This document shows, one piece after another, positions 1 through 8,538 of a DNA stretch of 58,213 nucleotides. Under the pieces are notes generated by a model. The model saw only the letters and a list, made by a program, of their open reading frames with translations. It was not told the origin of the DNA and searched no databases. Origin of the DNA: an uncultured Phascolarctobacterium sp. GTDB taxonomy: Bacteria > Bacillota > Negativicutes > Acidaminococcales > Acidaminococcaceae. The stretch is from assembly GCF_900753045.1 (NCBI RefSeq), contig NZ_CAADXO010000067.1:1-58213 (forward strand), given 5' to 3'. Position numbers and translations under genes: made by a program. How positions within the stretch are numbered: the first letter of the stretch is position 1; every line of letters starts with the position of its first letter.

Positions 1-82
1 TAAAGAACCGCCGTGTACCGAACGGTACGCACGGTGGTGTGAGAGGACGACTGCTCAAATAATGAGCAGTCTCCTACTCGAT
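1..82 (+). mobile_element. 3' end of a group II intron (domains V and VI)
   Basis: Positions 7-38 fold as a domain V hairpin: nine pairs (7-15 with 30-38), a two-base bulge at 28-29, four pairs (16-19 with 24-27) and a GAAC tetraloop at 20-23. Domain VI follows: 41-43 pairs with 77-79, 45-47 with 72-74 and 49-56 with 64-71, leaving A76 bulged as the likely branch point. The 3' splice boundary is probably near 82 (CGAT). The reverse-transcriptase/maturase part, if present, lies left of the window. The fold is seen directly; assignment to group II introns is from the known domain V/VI layout. Confidence 0.85.
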
Positions 83-139
83 TGTAAAAAAATATGAAAA
101 AATCATGAAGATTAAGTGAATATATGATTTAAAATGAGA

Positions 140-268
140 TATAATGTTAACTAGATGAGTTGATATACAGACATTATTTCGCCTATTGTGAAGCCGCCGG
201 CATATGACCATGAAAGACTGGATGTGCAGGGACTTTTCGATAAATATTTTCATAGGAGTATGAGTAAA
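140..268 (+). promoter_or_regulatory. Conserved TonB-receptor leader, copy 1
   Basis: A TATAAT box at 140-145 precedes a 5' region whose length and sequence recur before all three receptor genes. GCATAT (200-205) pairs with ATGTGC (222-227), closing a 16-nt loop with the invariant core ATGAAAGA. GGAG at 255-258 is the ribosome binding site for the start at 269. No convincing -35 box is visible, so an activator or alternative sigma factor is possible. The receptor frame stays open upstream to 188, but that part has no binding site and corresponds to leader in the paralogues. Confidence 0.7.
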
Positions 269-2200
269 ATGAAAAAAGGATTGTTGATGACTGCGTTGAT
301 TACCGGTACTTTAATGTGCGCAAGCACGGGTGCTTTTGCCGAAGAGCTGCAGGAATACACTCTTGACCAGCTGGTTGTAACTGCAACGAGAACCGAAGCA
401 AGAGAATTAGAAGTTCCTGCTGCTGTCAGTGTTATCAATGCCAAAGAAATCGAAAACAGCGGTGCTAAAACTGCTTATGAGGTTATTGAGCGTCAGGTTG
501 GCTTTACCAACAATGCTTATGGCCCTGGCGGCCGTGAATTTGGCGGTAGCTCTACCAGAACTGTTCTGCGTGGTCTTGATAAGGGTACCTTAGTAATGGT
601 TAACGGTGCCCCGATTAATATGATGAACTACAACAGCATGGAGGGTATTCCTGTAGAGGCTGTTGAAAAAATCGAAATTGTCCGTGGTGCTCAGTCTGTA
701 CTTTATGGTGCGGAGGCAACCGGCGGTGTAGTTAATATTATTACCAAGAAAAACGGTAATCGCACTACTATTTCCGTAGGTGCAGGCAATTATGATAAAA
801 AATGGGGTTTATTCAGCTCTGGTAAAGGCTATACAGTTGCTGTCAGCAAGGATTATCTTGGCGATGTAGACCAGACTAATAAGGTTTTTGAAAAATCTAC
901 CAGAAAATGGAAATATCGCGACAGCAGCAAGGATAACGCTTTTGTAAGCTTATCTCCTACAGATAAATTGAGCTTTAACTTTGCTCATACTGAGGGCAAT
1001 TATTACAGAGATTCCTATACCGTGAAAAACGGTGTAGAAACCGGCGCCGGTATAGCTTATTATTACAAAGACAGACGTGATAATGTAAGCGCAATTTATG
1101 ACGATAAGGATAACCAGTTCAAGACAATCGTTTCTTATAATAAACGTGTAGTTTCTCCTTACCAGGCAACTCTTAAAGGCTTTGTATATGGACCTAACAA
1201 ACGTGCTACATCCTCTGACTGGAATCTGAATACTTTAACCTGGGATACCCAAAAAGCATGGAACTTACGCGATGATAAGGATACCTTGGTTCTTGGTATG
1301 ACTATTTCTAAGGAAGAAGCAGAAGACAGATACAAGCATATGCAGGGCGACCGTAAGAATTATGGCTTATATGCATCCTATAAATATGCATTTTCCGATA
1401 AATTTGATGTAACTGCCGGTATTCGCGGTCAGCATATTAGCGAGGATTATATCAAAGGTCAGGATAAGACCAAGAGTCATAATGAGTTCGTGCCTCAAAT
1501 TCAGGCTTTGTACAAGCTCAGCGATAATATTTCCTGGTATGCTAATGCTGCCAAATCCTATCAGCTGCCGCCGCTGAACCAATTCTTCCCTCATACGGGA
1601 GATAGTGTTAATGATTTAAAACCGCAAGAGGGCTGGACCTATGAAACCGGTATCAAGCACATCACTGATACCGCATCCGTAAAGGCCGGTGTATATCATA
1701 TGGATATCGACGCTAAGTTTGATTGGGTTGATATCGGTCTGCCGAATAAGGTTCTGAAGAATGTCGGCAAATTCAAAAATGATGGTCTGGAAATTGAGTA
1801 TAAAAAACATCTCAGCAATCAGTTCAGCTATAATTTAGGCGCTGCTTTCTCTAACCCGAAAACTAAAGAAGAGGGCAAAGATTTCTACAAGCAATCTGAT
1901 GCTAAGCTGCAATTGACTGCCGGTATTGATTATACTGTCGGCAAGCTGTCCAGCAACTTGAACTTCTTATATCTGGGCAAACGTGAAAGCTCCTATTATA
2001 ACAGCTTAGGCGCTAAAGGCAGCGATCACAGCGTTCCGCACAGAAGCCTGCTGAATGCTAACCTCACCTATAAAGCCGATGAGCATCATTCCGCATCTCT
2101 GACTTTAAATAATCTCCTTGACAGAGATGATACTATTAACAAGTATGAAAACTGGGGCATGCCGTTTAACTGGATGCTGACCTATAACTATACCTTCTGA
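269..2200 (+). CDS. TonB-dependent outer-membrane receptor 1
   Basis: The 643-aa protein has an N-terminal signal peptide of about 24 residues ending AFA, then a TonB-box/plug start (LVVTATRTE, about residues 35-43). The plug domain contains the typical VEKIEIVRG and GGVVNIITKK segments, and a long beta-barrel ends in aromatic Phe, as in outer-membrane proteins. It would bind an unidentified ligand (siderophore, cobalamin, heme or glycan) and import it with energy from TonB-ExbBD, none of which is encoded here. The start at 269 is chosen for the GGAG ten bases upstream and the signal peptide it exposes. It is the most divergent of the three local paralogues. Confidence 0.9.
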   Translation: MKKGLLMTALITGTLMCASTGAFAEELQEYTLDQLVVTATRTEARELEVPAAVSVINAKEIENSGAKTAYEVIERQVGFTNNAYGPGGREFGGSSTRTVLRGLDKGTLVMVNGAPINMMNYNSMEGIPVEAVEKIEIVRGAQSVLYGAEATGGVVNIITKKNGNRTTISVGAGNYDKKWGLFSSGKGYTVAVSKDYLGDVDQTNKVFEKSTRKWKYRDSSKDNAFVSLSPTDKLSFNFAHTEGNYYRDSYTVKNGVETGAGIAYYYKDRRDNVSAIYDDKDNQFKTIVSYNKRVVSPYQATLKGFVYGPNKRATSSDWNLNTLTWDTQKAWNLRDDKDTLVLGMTISKEEAEDRYKHMQGDRKNYGLYASYKYAFSDKFDVTAGIRGQHISEDYIKGQDKTKSHNEFVPQIQALYKLSDNISWYANAAKSYQLPPLNQFFPHTGDSVNDLKPQEGWTYETGIKHITDTASVKAGVYHMDIDAKFDWVDIGLPNKVLKNVGKFKNDGLEIEYKKHLSNQFSYNLGAAFSNPKTKEEGKDFYKQSDAKLQLTAGIDYTVGKLSSNLNFLYLGKRESSYYNSLGAKGSDHSVPHRSLLNANLTYKADEHHSASLTLNNLLDRDDTINKYENWGMPFNWMLTYNYTF

Positions 2201-2217
2201 TTTAATAAAACAGCTGA

Positions 2218-2243
2218 GGCGGTGCGCAAGCGCCGCCTTTTTG
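2218..2243 (+). terminator. Rho-independent terminator of receptor 1
   Basis: GGCGGTGC (2218-2225) and GCGCCGCC (2230-2237) form an eight-pair stem around a GCAA loop, followed by a T run. Confidence 0.88.
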
Positions 2244-2281
2244 TATACCATTAAAATAAAAGTAAATATTCAGAAAATTAC

Positions 2282-2313
2282 TTGACTATAACAACTTTCT
2301 CTGCTAATATAAT
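2282..2313 (+). promoter_or_regulatory. Sigma-70-type promoter of the Rpn gene
   Basis: TTGACT at 2282-2287 is followed after 17 bases by TAATAT (2305-2310); an overlapping TATAAT lies at 2308-2313. It gives the inserted nuclease gene its own transcription start. Confidence 0.6.
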
Positions 2314-2362
2314 AAACACAAAGACTAGTCAGAAAAATCAGAAGAAAGGTTATGGATAATAA

Positions 2363-3169
2363 ATGGTAAAAGTAAAGCAAGATTTATTGAATTCCATTAA
2401 AGAATTTACTCTTATGGATGATCCTTTTATGACTAAGGTTTTTGAAGACGATATAGAGCGTACGCAATTAATATTGCGGATTATCTTAGAAAATGATACA
2501 ATCAAAGTAAAGAAAGCATCTACACAAAAACGTCTGAAAAATCTTCAGGGAAGGGATTTACAGCTTGATATATTAGCTGAAAAAGCTGATGGCACCAAGT
2601 TTAATGTCGAAGTACAGAATGAAAGCAGTGGCGCCATCCCTCAAAGAGCACGCTATCATATGAGCTTGTTGGATGCCAAAAGCTTGCCGAAGGGTGAGTA
2701 TTTTGATAAAATCCCTGAGAACTATGTTATTTTTATTACGAAGGAAGATGTGCTTAAAGGACTGTTGCCGATTTATCATATTCATAGAACGATAGACGAA
2801 AATGGTCATAGCTTTGCAGATGGCTCGCATATTATCTACGTTAACGCCAAAATTCATAATGACACTCCGTTAGGGAGACTGATGCATGATTTTTGTTGTA
2901 AGAATCCTGATGATATGTATTATAAAAAGCTTGCTGAAAAAATTAAATACTTTAAAGAAGATAAGGAGGGCTTGGATAAAATGGGCGATGTAATGGAAAA
3001 GCTTATAGCAAAGCGTGAAAAAGAAGCTATGAGAAAAGCACAAAAGGAAGCGCGCATCAGTTTAGCTAAAGAGATGCTGGCAGATAATGTATGCATAGAT
3101 AAGATTGTCAAGTACTCTAAGCTTTCGGTGAAGGAAGTGCGTGCGCTGGCTGCTAAAATGAGCGCATAG
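2363..3169 (+). CDS. Rpn-family PD-(D/E)XK nuclease/putative transposase
   Basis: The 268-aa protein matches the Rpn/PD-(D/E)XK 'putative transposase' family (related to E. coli RpnA-E, which promote RecA-independent recombination). The catalytic core is the LDILAE...NVEVQN segment at about residues 72-90, with Asp and the ExQ motif. The C-terminal third is charged and helical (KREKEAMRKAQKEARIS). It has its own promoter and terminator and sits between two receptor genes, as expected of a late insertion. GAAAGG lies 13 bases before the ATG, rather far. Whether it is an active mobile gene or a nuclease with a defence role cannot be read from the sequence. Confidence 0.85.
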   Translation: MVKVKQDLLNSIKEFTLMDDPFMTKVFEDDIERTQLILRIILENDTIKVKKASTQKRLKNLQGRDLQLDILAEKADGTKFNVEVQNESSGAIPQRARYHMSLLDAKSLPKGEYFDKIPENYVIFITKEDVLKGLLPIYHIHRTIDENGHSFADGSHIIYVNAKIHNDTPLGRLMHDFCCKNPDDMYYKKLAEKIKYFKEDKEGLDKMGDVMEKLIAKREKEAMRKAQKEARISLAKEMLADNVCIDKIVKYSKLSVKEVRALAAKMSA

Positions 3170-3192
3170 GGATACAAACTGATAAAAACATT

Positions 3193-3234
3193 AATCACCG
3201 CTACGATTGAAGACGAATCTGGCGGTGATTTTTT
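3193..3234 (+). terminator. Terminator after the Rpn gene
   Basis: AATCACCGC (3193-3201) pairs with GCGGTGATT (3222-3230); a T run follows. Confidence 0.8.
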
Positions 3235-3294
3235 CTTTGTAAAAATTTTCATAAAACTCTTGCGTATAGCGTAGCTATATAGTTTAAAATAAGA

Positions 3295-3425
3295 TATAAT
3301 ATTAACTAGATGAGTTGGTATACAGATACGATTTTGCCGATTGTAAGGCTTACTGCATATGATCATGAAAGACTGGATGTGCAAGGGCTTTTCAATAAAT
3401 ATTTTTGATAGGAGTATGAGTAAAC
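3295..3425 (+). promoter_or_regulatory. Conserved TonB-receptor leader, copy 2
   Basis: TATAAT at 3295-3300 lies 131 bases before the receptor start (129 and 128 in the other copies). GCATAT (3355-3360) pairs with ATGTGC (3377-3382) around a loop with the same ATGAAAGA core. The inner pair C-G of copies 1 and 3 is here U-G. Confidence 0.7.
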
Positions 3426-5456
3426 ATGAAGATGAAGAAAGGCTTATTGATGACGGAGTTGATTACCGGTACTTTAATGAGCAGTGCAGCTGCTTTTGCC
3501 GAGGAACTGCAGGAGTACACTCTGGATCCGATGGTCATTACCGCACAGAGAATGGAAACAAAAGATTTGCAGACTCCGGCTGCTGTAGAAGTAGTGACTA
3601 AAGAAAGAATTGAAAACAGCGGTGCCGGTTCTGCGTATGATGTTCTGCAAAATTCTTTAGGTATTATGTCAAGTGCACAAGGTCCTAATGGTGCAGCTAT
3701 GGGTTCTATGACCAGTAAAATCATTATTCGTGGCGTAGATAAAGGCACACTTGTTATGGTTGACGGCGTTCCGATGAACCAGGATGGTAAATATAACCTT
3801 GAAGATATTCCGTCTGAGATGATTGAGAAAATCGAGATAGTTCGTGGCGGCGGTTCTGTATTGTATGGTTCTGAGGCTACTGGCGGCGTCGTTAATATTA
3901 TCACCAAAAATACTGTAAAAAACAGTGTTAAAGTTTCTGCAGGCAATTACGGCCGTGAGCGTTATGCAGTATCTGTAGGGGCAGACAGATTTAATGCAAC
4001 CGCTTCTTTAGAGAATCGCGGTAAGATTGCTAATATGACTACTACTGTAAAAAATACTGCTATGGGTAAGACTTCCTACCGCCATTATGATTATGTAAAG
4101 GGCGAAAGCAAGGGTATCCTGTGGAACTATAACATTAATGACAACGTAAAATTCACACATAATTATGTAGAAAATAATAATGTGATGGATGTAATCGACA
4201 ATAAATATCTTAAGAGTCCTTATCAAAGAAAAGAATACGATGACCATAACAATACCTTTGCTTTAGCTATTGATGATAAGCATGGCTTTACTTCTAATAT
4301 TTCTTATGGTACTCAGGAAAGAAATTATGACCAGACTACCTGGAATAGCAAAGGCGCAATTAGCAGTGCTATAAAATATAGCTGGCGTAAAGGCCACAAT
4401 ACCAATATAAACGTACAGAAGGTTTTTGATGTTAACGAAAAGGATAAATTCTTGGTAGGTGCATCCTTCAAACGCGAGGATTTGGATGTTTATAACTCTG
4501 CCAGCAAGAAAATGGGCAATACTCCTGCCAAACCGGAGCGTACCGGAGCATATAACCGCGATATCTACTCTCTCTATGCATCTTATGACTGGCAGATGAC
4601 TGACGTCGATAAGCTGATTGTTAATTTGCGCGAAACCTTTGTAAGAAATGCTAAGGGTGATAATACTGACCTGAGTACAGGTGTTACTAATAAAACTGTA
4701 CAGATGAATCAGAATAAATTTACACCGGAAATGCAGTATATCCGTGATTTGACAGACAATAGCTCCTTCTATGCTAAAGCCGGCAAATCCTACAGATTGC
4801 CTGAATTGACAAAAATCTTTGGCGGCAGTGTTATTTTACCGTCTGTAGATTTGAAACCGGAACATGGCGTGCATTATGAAATAGGTTACAAACTTAACGA
4901 AGCAAACCGCTCTTGGAGATTAGCAGTATTTAATTATGATGTTAAAGACGCTATTGAAAGCATCAGTGGCAGTGCTGCTACCGGCGATTTGGTTTATAGC
5001 AATACTGACGTCAAAAATACCGGCGTTGAGCTGTCTTTGAATGTTAAGCATAACGATAATCTGGATTCCTTCTGGGGCGTTACCTACAGTAATCCGAAGC
5101 AAAAATCCTTCAAAACCAGCAGTAGTGCAGGTGGCGAATGGATTAAATATAATAATCAGTTCCAGTTCAACATGGGCGTAAATTATCATGCAGATAAGTT
5201 TGCAAGTGCTTTAAGCGCTAACTATATTGGTATGAGAACAGATGGCACATCTGCTAGTCATGACAGAATGAAACCTGCCCTGTATACTGATTTGCACTTC
5301 TCCTATGCTCCTGAGAAAAATCAGAAAGCATTCCTCCATATCAATAACCTGTTAGACAGAAAAGATTACACTACCTCTAAAGGACCGAATGAAACTACCT
5401 ATGGCTACTACACCACCGGTATTAACTTCATGGTTGGCTACGAATACAGCTTCTAA
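3426..5456 (+). CDS. TonB-dependent outer-membrane receptor 2
   Basis: The 676-aa protein starts with a 25-residue signal peptide (cleavage after AFA), then the plug start MVITAQRMETKDLQ, a plug with IIRGVDKGTLVMVDGVPMN and the GGGSVLYGSEATGGV segment, and a beta-barrel ending in GYEYSF. It is much closer to receptor 3 than to receptor 1: both share the plug motifs, the SWRKGHNTNI barrel segment and an almost identical C-terminus. The ligand is unknown. GGAG precedes the ATG by 11 bases. Confidence 0.9.
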   Translation: MKMKKGLLMTELITGTLMSSAAAFAEELQEYTLDPMVITAQRMETKDLQTPAAVEVVTKERIENSGAGSAYDVLQNSLGIMSSAQGPNGAAMGSMTSKIIIRGVDKGTLVMVDGVPMNQDGKYNLEDIPSEMIEKIEIVRGGGSVLYGSEATGGVVNIITKNTVKNSVKVSAGNYGRERYAVSVGADRFNATASLENRGKIANMTTTVKNTAMGKTSYRHYDYVKGESKGILWNYNINDNVKFTHNYVENNNVMDVIDNKYLKSPYQRKEYDDHNNTFALAIDDKHGFTSNISYGTQERNYDQTTWNSKGAISSAIKYSWRKGHNTNINVQKVFDVNEKDKFLVGASFKREDLDVYNSASKKMGNTPAKPERTGAYNRDIYSLYASYDWQMTDVDKLIVNLRETFVRNAKGDNTDLSTGVTNKTVQMNQNKFTPEMQYIRDLTDNSSFYAKAGKSYRLPELTKIFGGSVILPSVDLKPEHGVHYEIGYKLNEANRSWRLAVFNYDVKDAIESISGSAATGDLVYSNTDVKNTGVELSLNVKHNDNLDSFWGVTYSNPKQKSFKTSSSAGGEWIKYNNQFQFNMGVNYHADKFASALSANYIGMRTDGTSASHDRMKPALYTDLHFSYAPEKNQKAFLHINNLLDRKDYTTSKGPNETTYGYYTTGINFMVGYEYSF

Positions 5457-5469
5457 TACTTAACCATAC

Positions 5470-5494
5470 GGCGGCGCGCTTGCGCCGCCTTTTT
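5470..5494 (+). terminator. Terminator of receptor 2
   Basis: GGCGGCGC (5470-5477) and GCGCCGCC (5482-5489) pair, followed by five T. The hairpin and its flank are nearly identical to those after receptor 3. Confidence 0.9.
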
Positions 5495-5554
5495 CGTCTG
5501 CAAATTTTTTTACGAGATTTTCATTATGAAGTAGTCAAATGATTTAATATGAGA

Positions 5555-5682
5555 TATAATATCATTTAGGCAATCAGTTATATAGATATTGCCTTACTAT
5601 TTTAAGGCTCGCGGTATATGGCCATGAAAGATTGGATGTACTGAAGCTTTTCAATAATTTTTTTGATAGGAGCATGTGTAAA
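5555..5682 (+). promoter_or_regulatory. Conserved TonB-receptor leader, copy 3
   Basis: TATAAT at 5555-5560. GTATAT (5614-5619) pairs with ATGTAC (5636-5641): the second pair is U-A here and C-G in copies 1 and 2, a compensatory change that supports an RNA stem. The loop core ATGAAAGA is unchanged. GGAG (5669-5672) serves the start at 5683. Confidence 0.7.
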
Positions 5683-7659
5683 ATGAAGATGAAAAAAGGC
5701 TTATTAATGACCGCTCTGATTACCGGTACGGTAATGAGCAGTGCAGTTGCTTTTGCCGAAGAGCTGCAGGAGTATTCGTTGGATCAAATGGTTGTAACAG
5801 CAACAAGAACAGAAAAAAAGGATTTGGATATTCCGGCTGTTGTTGAGGTTTATTCCGAAGAGCAGATTGAAAAAAGCAGTGCTGCCAATGCTTATGATGT
5901 ATTACAAAATACATTAGGCGTTAATACACAATCTCAAGGTTTCAATGGTACAGGTATGAGTACTATGACCAGTAAGGTTATGATTCGTGGTGTTGAAAAG
6001 GGCACATTGGTTTTGGTTAATGGCGTTCCTATGAATCAGGACGGTAAGTATAACCTGGAGGATATTCCGACAGAATCTATTGAAAAAATTGAGGTAGTAA
6101 AGGGCGGCGGCTCTGTTTTATATGGCAGTGAGGCTACCGGCGGTGTAATTAATATTATTACCAAGAAATCAATGAGCAATACTGTTAAAGTTGCTGCTGG
6201 CAATTTTGGTAAGCAACGCTATAATGTAAGTGTCGGTGCCGATAAATTTAACATTGTTGCCGGCTATGAGAAGCGTGGTAAAGCCGATAATATGAGTGGC
6301 TATATCGGTAAACCTACCGCTAAGACTACTGTCTATGATTATGGTAAGGGTGATAGAAAGAGCGTTTTGTGGAACTGGAAAATGTTTGACGGTTTAACCT
6401 TTACGCATAGTTATTCAAACAACAAGCATGAATACTGGCAGAAAAAAGCTTTGTCCGGCGAACGTACTCAAAATAACTATTACGAAGATACCGACAATAT
6501 GTTTTTGCTTCAATACGATAAAGATGGATTGAAAGCTAATGTGTCTTACGGAACTCAGGAAAAATCATATGATCAGTCCAAGTTTACGAAAGGTGCCTGG
6601 TCCGCAAAGTCTCCTTACAGCTGGCGCAAAGGACACAATACCAATATTGATTTACAAAAAACCTTTGATATGGGTGAAAACAAATTGTTAGTCGGTGCCG
6701 GTTATCAAAAAGAAGATATGGATTTGTTCTCGTCTAGCAAAAATAATAATAGTACATATCAACGTGATAACTATTCTGTCTATGCTTCTTATGATTGGAA
6801 GGTTTCCGATAACTCCAATTTAATTTTTAATGCCCGTGAAACGTGGGCAACAGGCTGTGACGGCTACCAAAAGGATAATAAAACCGGTGCCAGCAAATAT
6901 ACCCACAATGATAACTTAAGCAAATTTACTCCTGAACTGCAATATATTTATAAGGTGAATGATGATAGCAGTTTTTATGCAAAGATTGGTAAATCATTCC
7001 GTTTGCCTAATTTGACTCAGCTTTTCGGTAACGGTAATATGAATCCTGCTCTTGACTTGAAACCTGAACAAGGAACACATTATGAAATCGGTTATAAATC
7101 GAACATCGGTAAAGGCAATTTACGTTTTGCAGTGTTCAATTATAAAATTAAGGATTCCATAGATGCTGACGTAAAATATGATAAAGATGGCGTAATTGAT
7201 GAAGTAGATTATTTCAACGAAGATGTTAAAAATACCGGTATTGAATTATCTTATGCAATCAAGCATGATGATAATTGGTCTACTCGTTGGGGTGCTACCT
7301 ACCAAAATCCTAAAGCGCAAAATATTCATAACTACGGTGATATGGCTTGGCATCAAATTTATAATAAATATCAGCTGCAGGGTGCTGTTGATTATACGCA
7401 AAGCAAATTTGCTGCCAGCATGTCTGTAAACTTTGTAGGCGACAGGATGTCTACCAGAGCCTCTATCACCAAACCTCAAAGAGAAATCAAGCCGCAATGC
7501 TTTACTGATTTGCATTTTACCTATGCTCCCGAAAAAAATCAAAAGGCATTTTTGCACATTAACAACATTTTTGACAGATTAGATATTACAAGCAACAGCA
7601 CATCGAATTTTTATTCCTTGGGTCGTAACTTCATGGTTGGCTACGAATACAGCTTCTAA
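5683..7659 (+). CDS. TonB-dependent outer-membrane receptor 3
   Basis: The 658-aa protein has a 25-residue signal peptide, plug start LDQMVVTATRTEKKDLD, plug motifs VMIRGVEKGTLVLVNG and GGGSVLYGSEATGGV, and a barrel ending GYEYSF. The start at 5683 aligns exactly with receptor 2; the frame is open a little further upstream, within the conserved leader. It is a clear recent paralogue of receptor 2 with a diverged central barrel, where extracellular loops and ligand specificity lie. Three receptors with one control element suggest joint regulation for related ligands. Confidence 0.9.
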   Translation: MKMKKGLLMTALITGTVMSSAVAFAEELQEYSLDQMVVTATRTEKKDLDIPAVVEVYSEEQIEKSSAANAYDVLQNTLGVNTQSQGFNGTGMSTMTSKVMIRGVEKGTLVLVNGVPMNQDGKYNLEDIPTESIEKIEVVKGGGSVLYGSEATGGVINIITKKSMSNTVKVAAGNFGKQRYNVSVGADKFNIVAGYEKRGKADNMSGYIGKPTAKTTVYDYGKGDRKSVLWNWKMFDGLTFTHSYSNNKHEYWQKKALSGERTQNNYYEDTDNMFLLQYDKDGLKANVSYGTQEKSYDQSKFTKGAWSAKSPYSWRKGHNTNIDLQKTFDMGENKLLVGAGYQKEDMDLFSSSKNNNSTYQRDNYSVYASYDWKVSDNSNLIFNARETWATGCDGYQKDNKTGASKYTHNDNLSKFTPELQYIYKVNDDSSFYAKIGKSFRLPNLTQLFGNGNMNPALDLKPEQGTHYEIGYKSNIGKGNLRFAVFNYKIKDSIDADVKYDKDGVIDEVDYFNEDVKNTGIELSYAIKHDDNWSTRWGATYQNPKAQNIHNYGDMAWHQIYNKYQLQGAVDYTQSKFAASMSVNFVGDRMSTRASITKPQREIKPQCFTDLHFTYAPEKNQKAFLHINNIFDRLDITSNSTSNFYSLGRNFMVGYEYSF

Positions 7660-7672
7660 CACTTAACCATAC

Positions 7673-7699
7673 GGCGGCGCACTTGCGCCGCCACTTTTT
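7673..7699 (+). terminator. Terminator of receptor 3
   Basis: GGCGGCGC (7673-7680) pairs with GCGCCGCC (7685-7692); the T run follows after AC. Confidence 0.75.
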
Positions 7700-7728
7700 A
7701 ACTTGCTGACTAACCTAGGAGGTGCAAA

Positions 7729-8280
7729 ATGAAAAAGATAACGCTTTTAATCTGCCTCATGCTTTGCGGTCTTTTCGTTGTTGGCGGTGCGACTGCCAGT
7801 GCCGCAGACAAGAAGCCTATGGATAAGGAAAAGGCAGTGAATGGCCTGCACGACAGCTTTCTTTTCGACAAGGAGGACCTTGGCGAGCTTTTTGACAGCG
7901 GTATCAGTTATATGGAGCTGAAAAAGCTGTGCCTGCATGCCTACGCAGCGAAAAAGCCGGTGAAGGAGGTTGCGCAGCTACGCGATAAATACGTATGGAC
8001 ACGCGTTGATTATCTTCTTGGGCTGACACCGGAGAAACTGGCGCGTGCCGAGCATGAGTACAAGGTTGACCGCATCCACCGTTTGTTCGGCCTGGATAAA
8101 AAGCTGGTGGACAAGTACATGCGCATGGGTTATGCTTCGCATCAGGTGAAGCGTGCTATGTTTTTGGCACGCCACTGCGACAAGAGCGTAGAGGAGCTGC
8201 TGGCGATGAAGACACGTCAGCAAAAATGGGGCGATATCTGCGAGCAGCTGGGACTGCCACGTGATGCGTGCATGAAATAA
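7729..8280 (+). CDS. Secreted helical protein, function unknown
   Basis: The 183-aa protein is preceded by a strong AGGAGG seven bases from the ATG. It has an N-terminal signal peptide of about 25 residues (cleavage near ASA-AD), so it is exported, probably to the periplasm. The mature part is rich in Lys, Leu and Asp and predicted helical, with no motif I recognise. It is more G/C-rich than the receptor genes before it. It has its own terminator; a link to the receptors rests on position only. Confidence 0.7.
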   Translation: MKKITLLICLMLCGLFVVGGATASAADKKPMDKEKAVNGLHDSFLFDKEDLGELFDSGISYMELKKLCLHAYAAKKPVKEVAQLRDKYVWTRVDYLLGLTPEKLARAEHEYKVDRIHRLFGLDKKLVDKYMRMGYASHQVKRAMFLARHCDKSVEELLAMKTRQQKWGDICEQLGLPRDACMK

Positions 8281-8303
8281 GAAGTTGTTAATTTAAGCCT
8301 TGG

Positions 8304-8329
8304 GGCGGTGCTGGTGCACCGCCTTTTTT
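8304..8329 (+). terminator. Terminator after the secreted protein
   Basis: GGCGGTGC (8304-8311) pairs with GCACCGCC (8316-8323), followed by six T. Confidence 0.88.
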
Positions 8330-8353
8330 GGCATGTGAAAGAAAAAATAGAAA

Positions 8354-8465
8354 CCAAAGTTTTTCGCCTGCAGAAGAAAAAGTGCTTGAAAATCAAAAGT
8401 TTTTCGTTTAGAAAAGAAAAACTTCTGATTTTGGGTGAGTTTTTCTTGCAGAGAAGAAAAACTTG
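8354..8465 (+). repeat. 112-bp direct repeat, left copy
   Basis: This A/T-rich block recurs at 9755-9866 with few differences and the same length. It contains hairpin units of the type AAGTTTTTC...GAAAAACTT (nine perfect pairs) and AGTTTTTCTT...AAGAAAAACT. With the right copy it brackets a single ATPase gene. Confidence 0.8.
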
Positions 8466-8491
8466 CGTGGTAGTATGCTTTCTGTTATGAT
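8463..8491 (+). promoter_or_regulatory. Promoter of the ATPase gene
   Basis: TTGCGT (8463-8468), a 17-base spacer and TATGAT (8486-8491). The -35 box overlaps the end of the direct repeat. Confidence 0.55.
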
Positions 8492-8538
8492 ATAAAGGAC
8501 AAGGAAATATAATGGAAGTTTGGGAGAGGAGGATTTGT

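Noticed and set aside
140..268. Cobalamin riboswitch before the TonB receptor
   Set aside because: No B12-box-like sequence or expected core helices are present; the leader is of a different type.
8354..8465. CRISPR-like repeats
   Set aside because: The units are inverted hairpins without regular spacers; only two large copies frame one gene, and no cas genes exist in the window.
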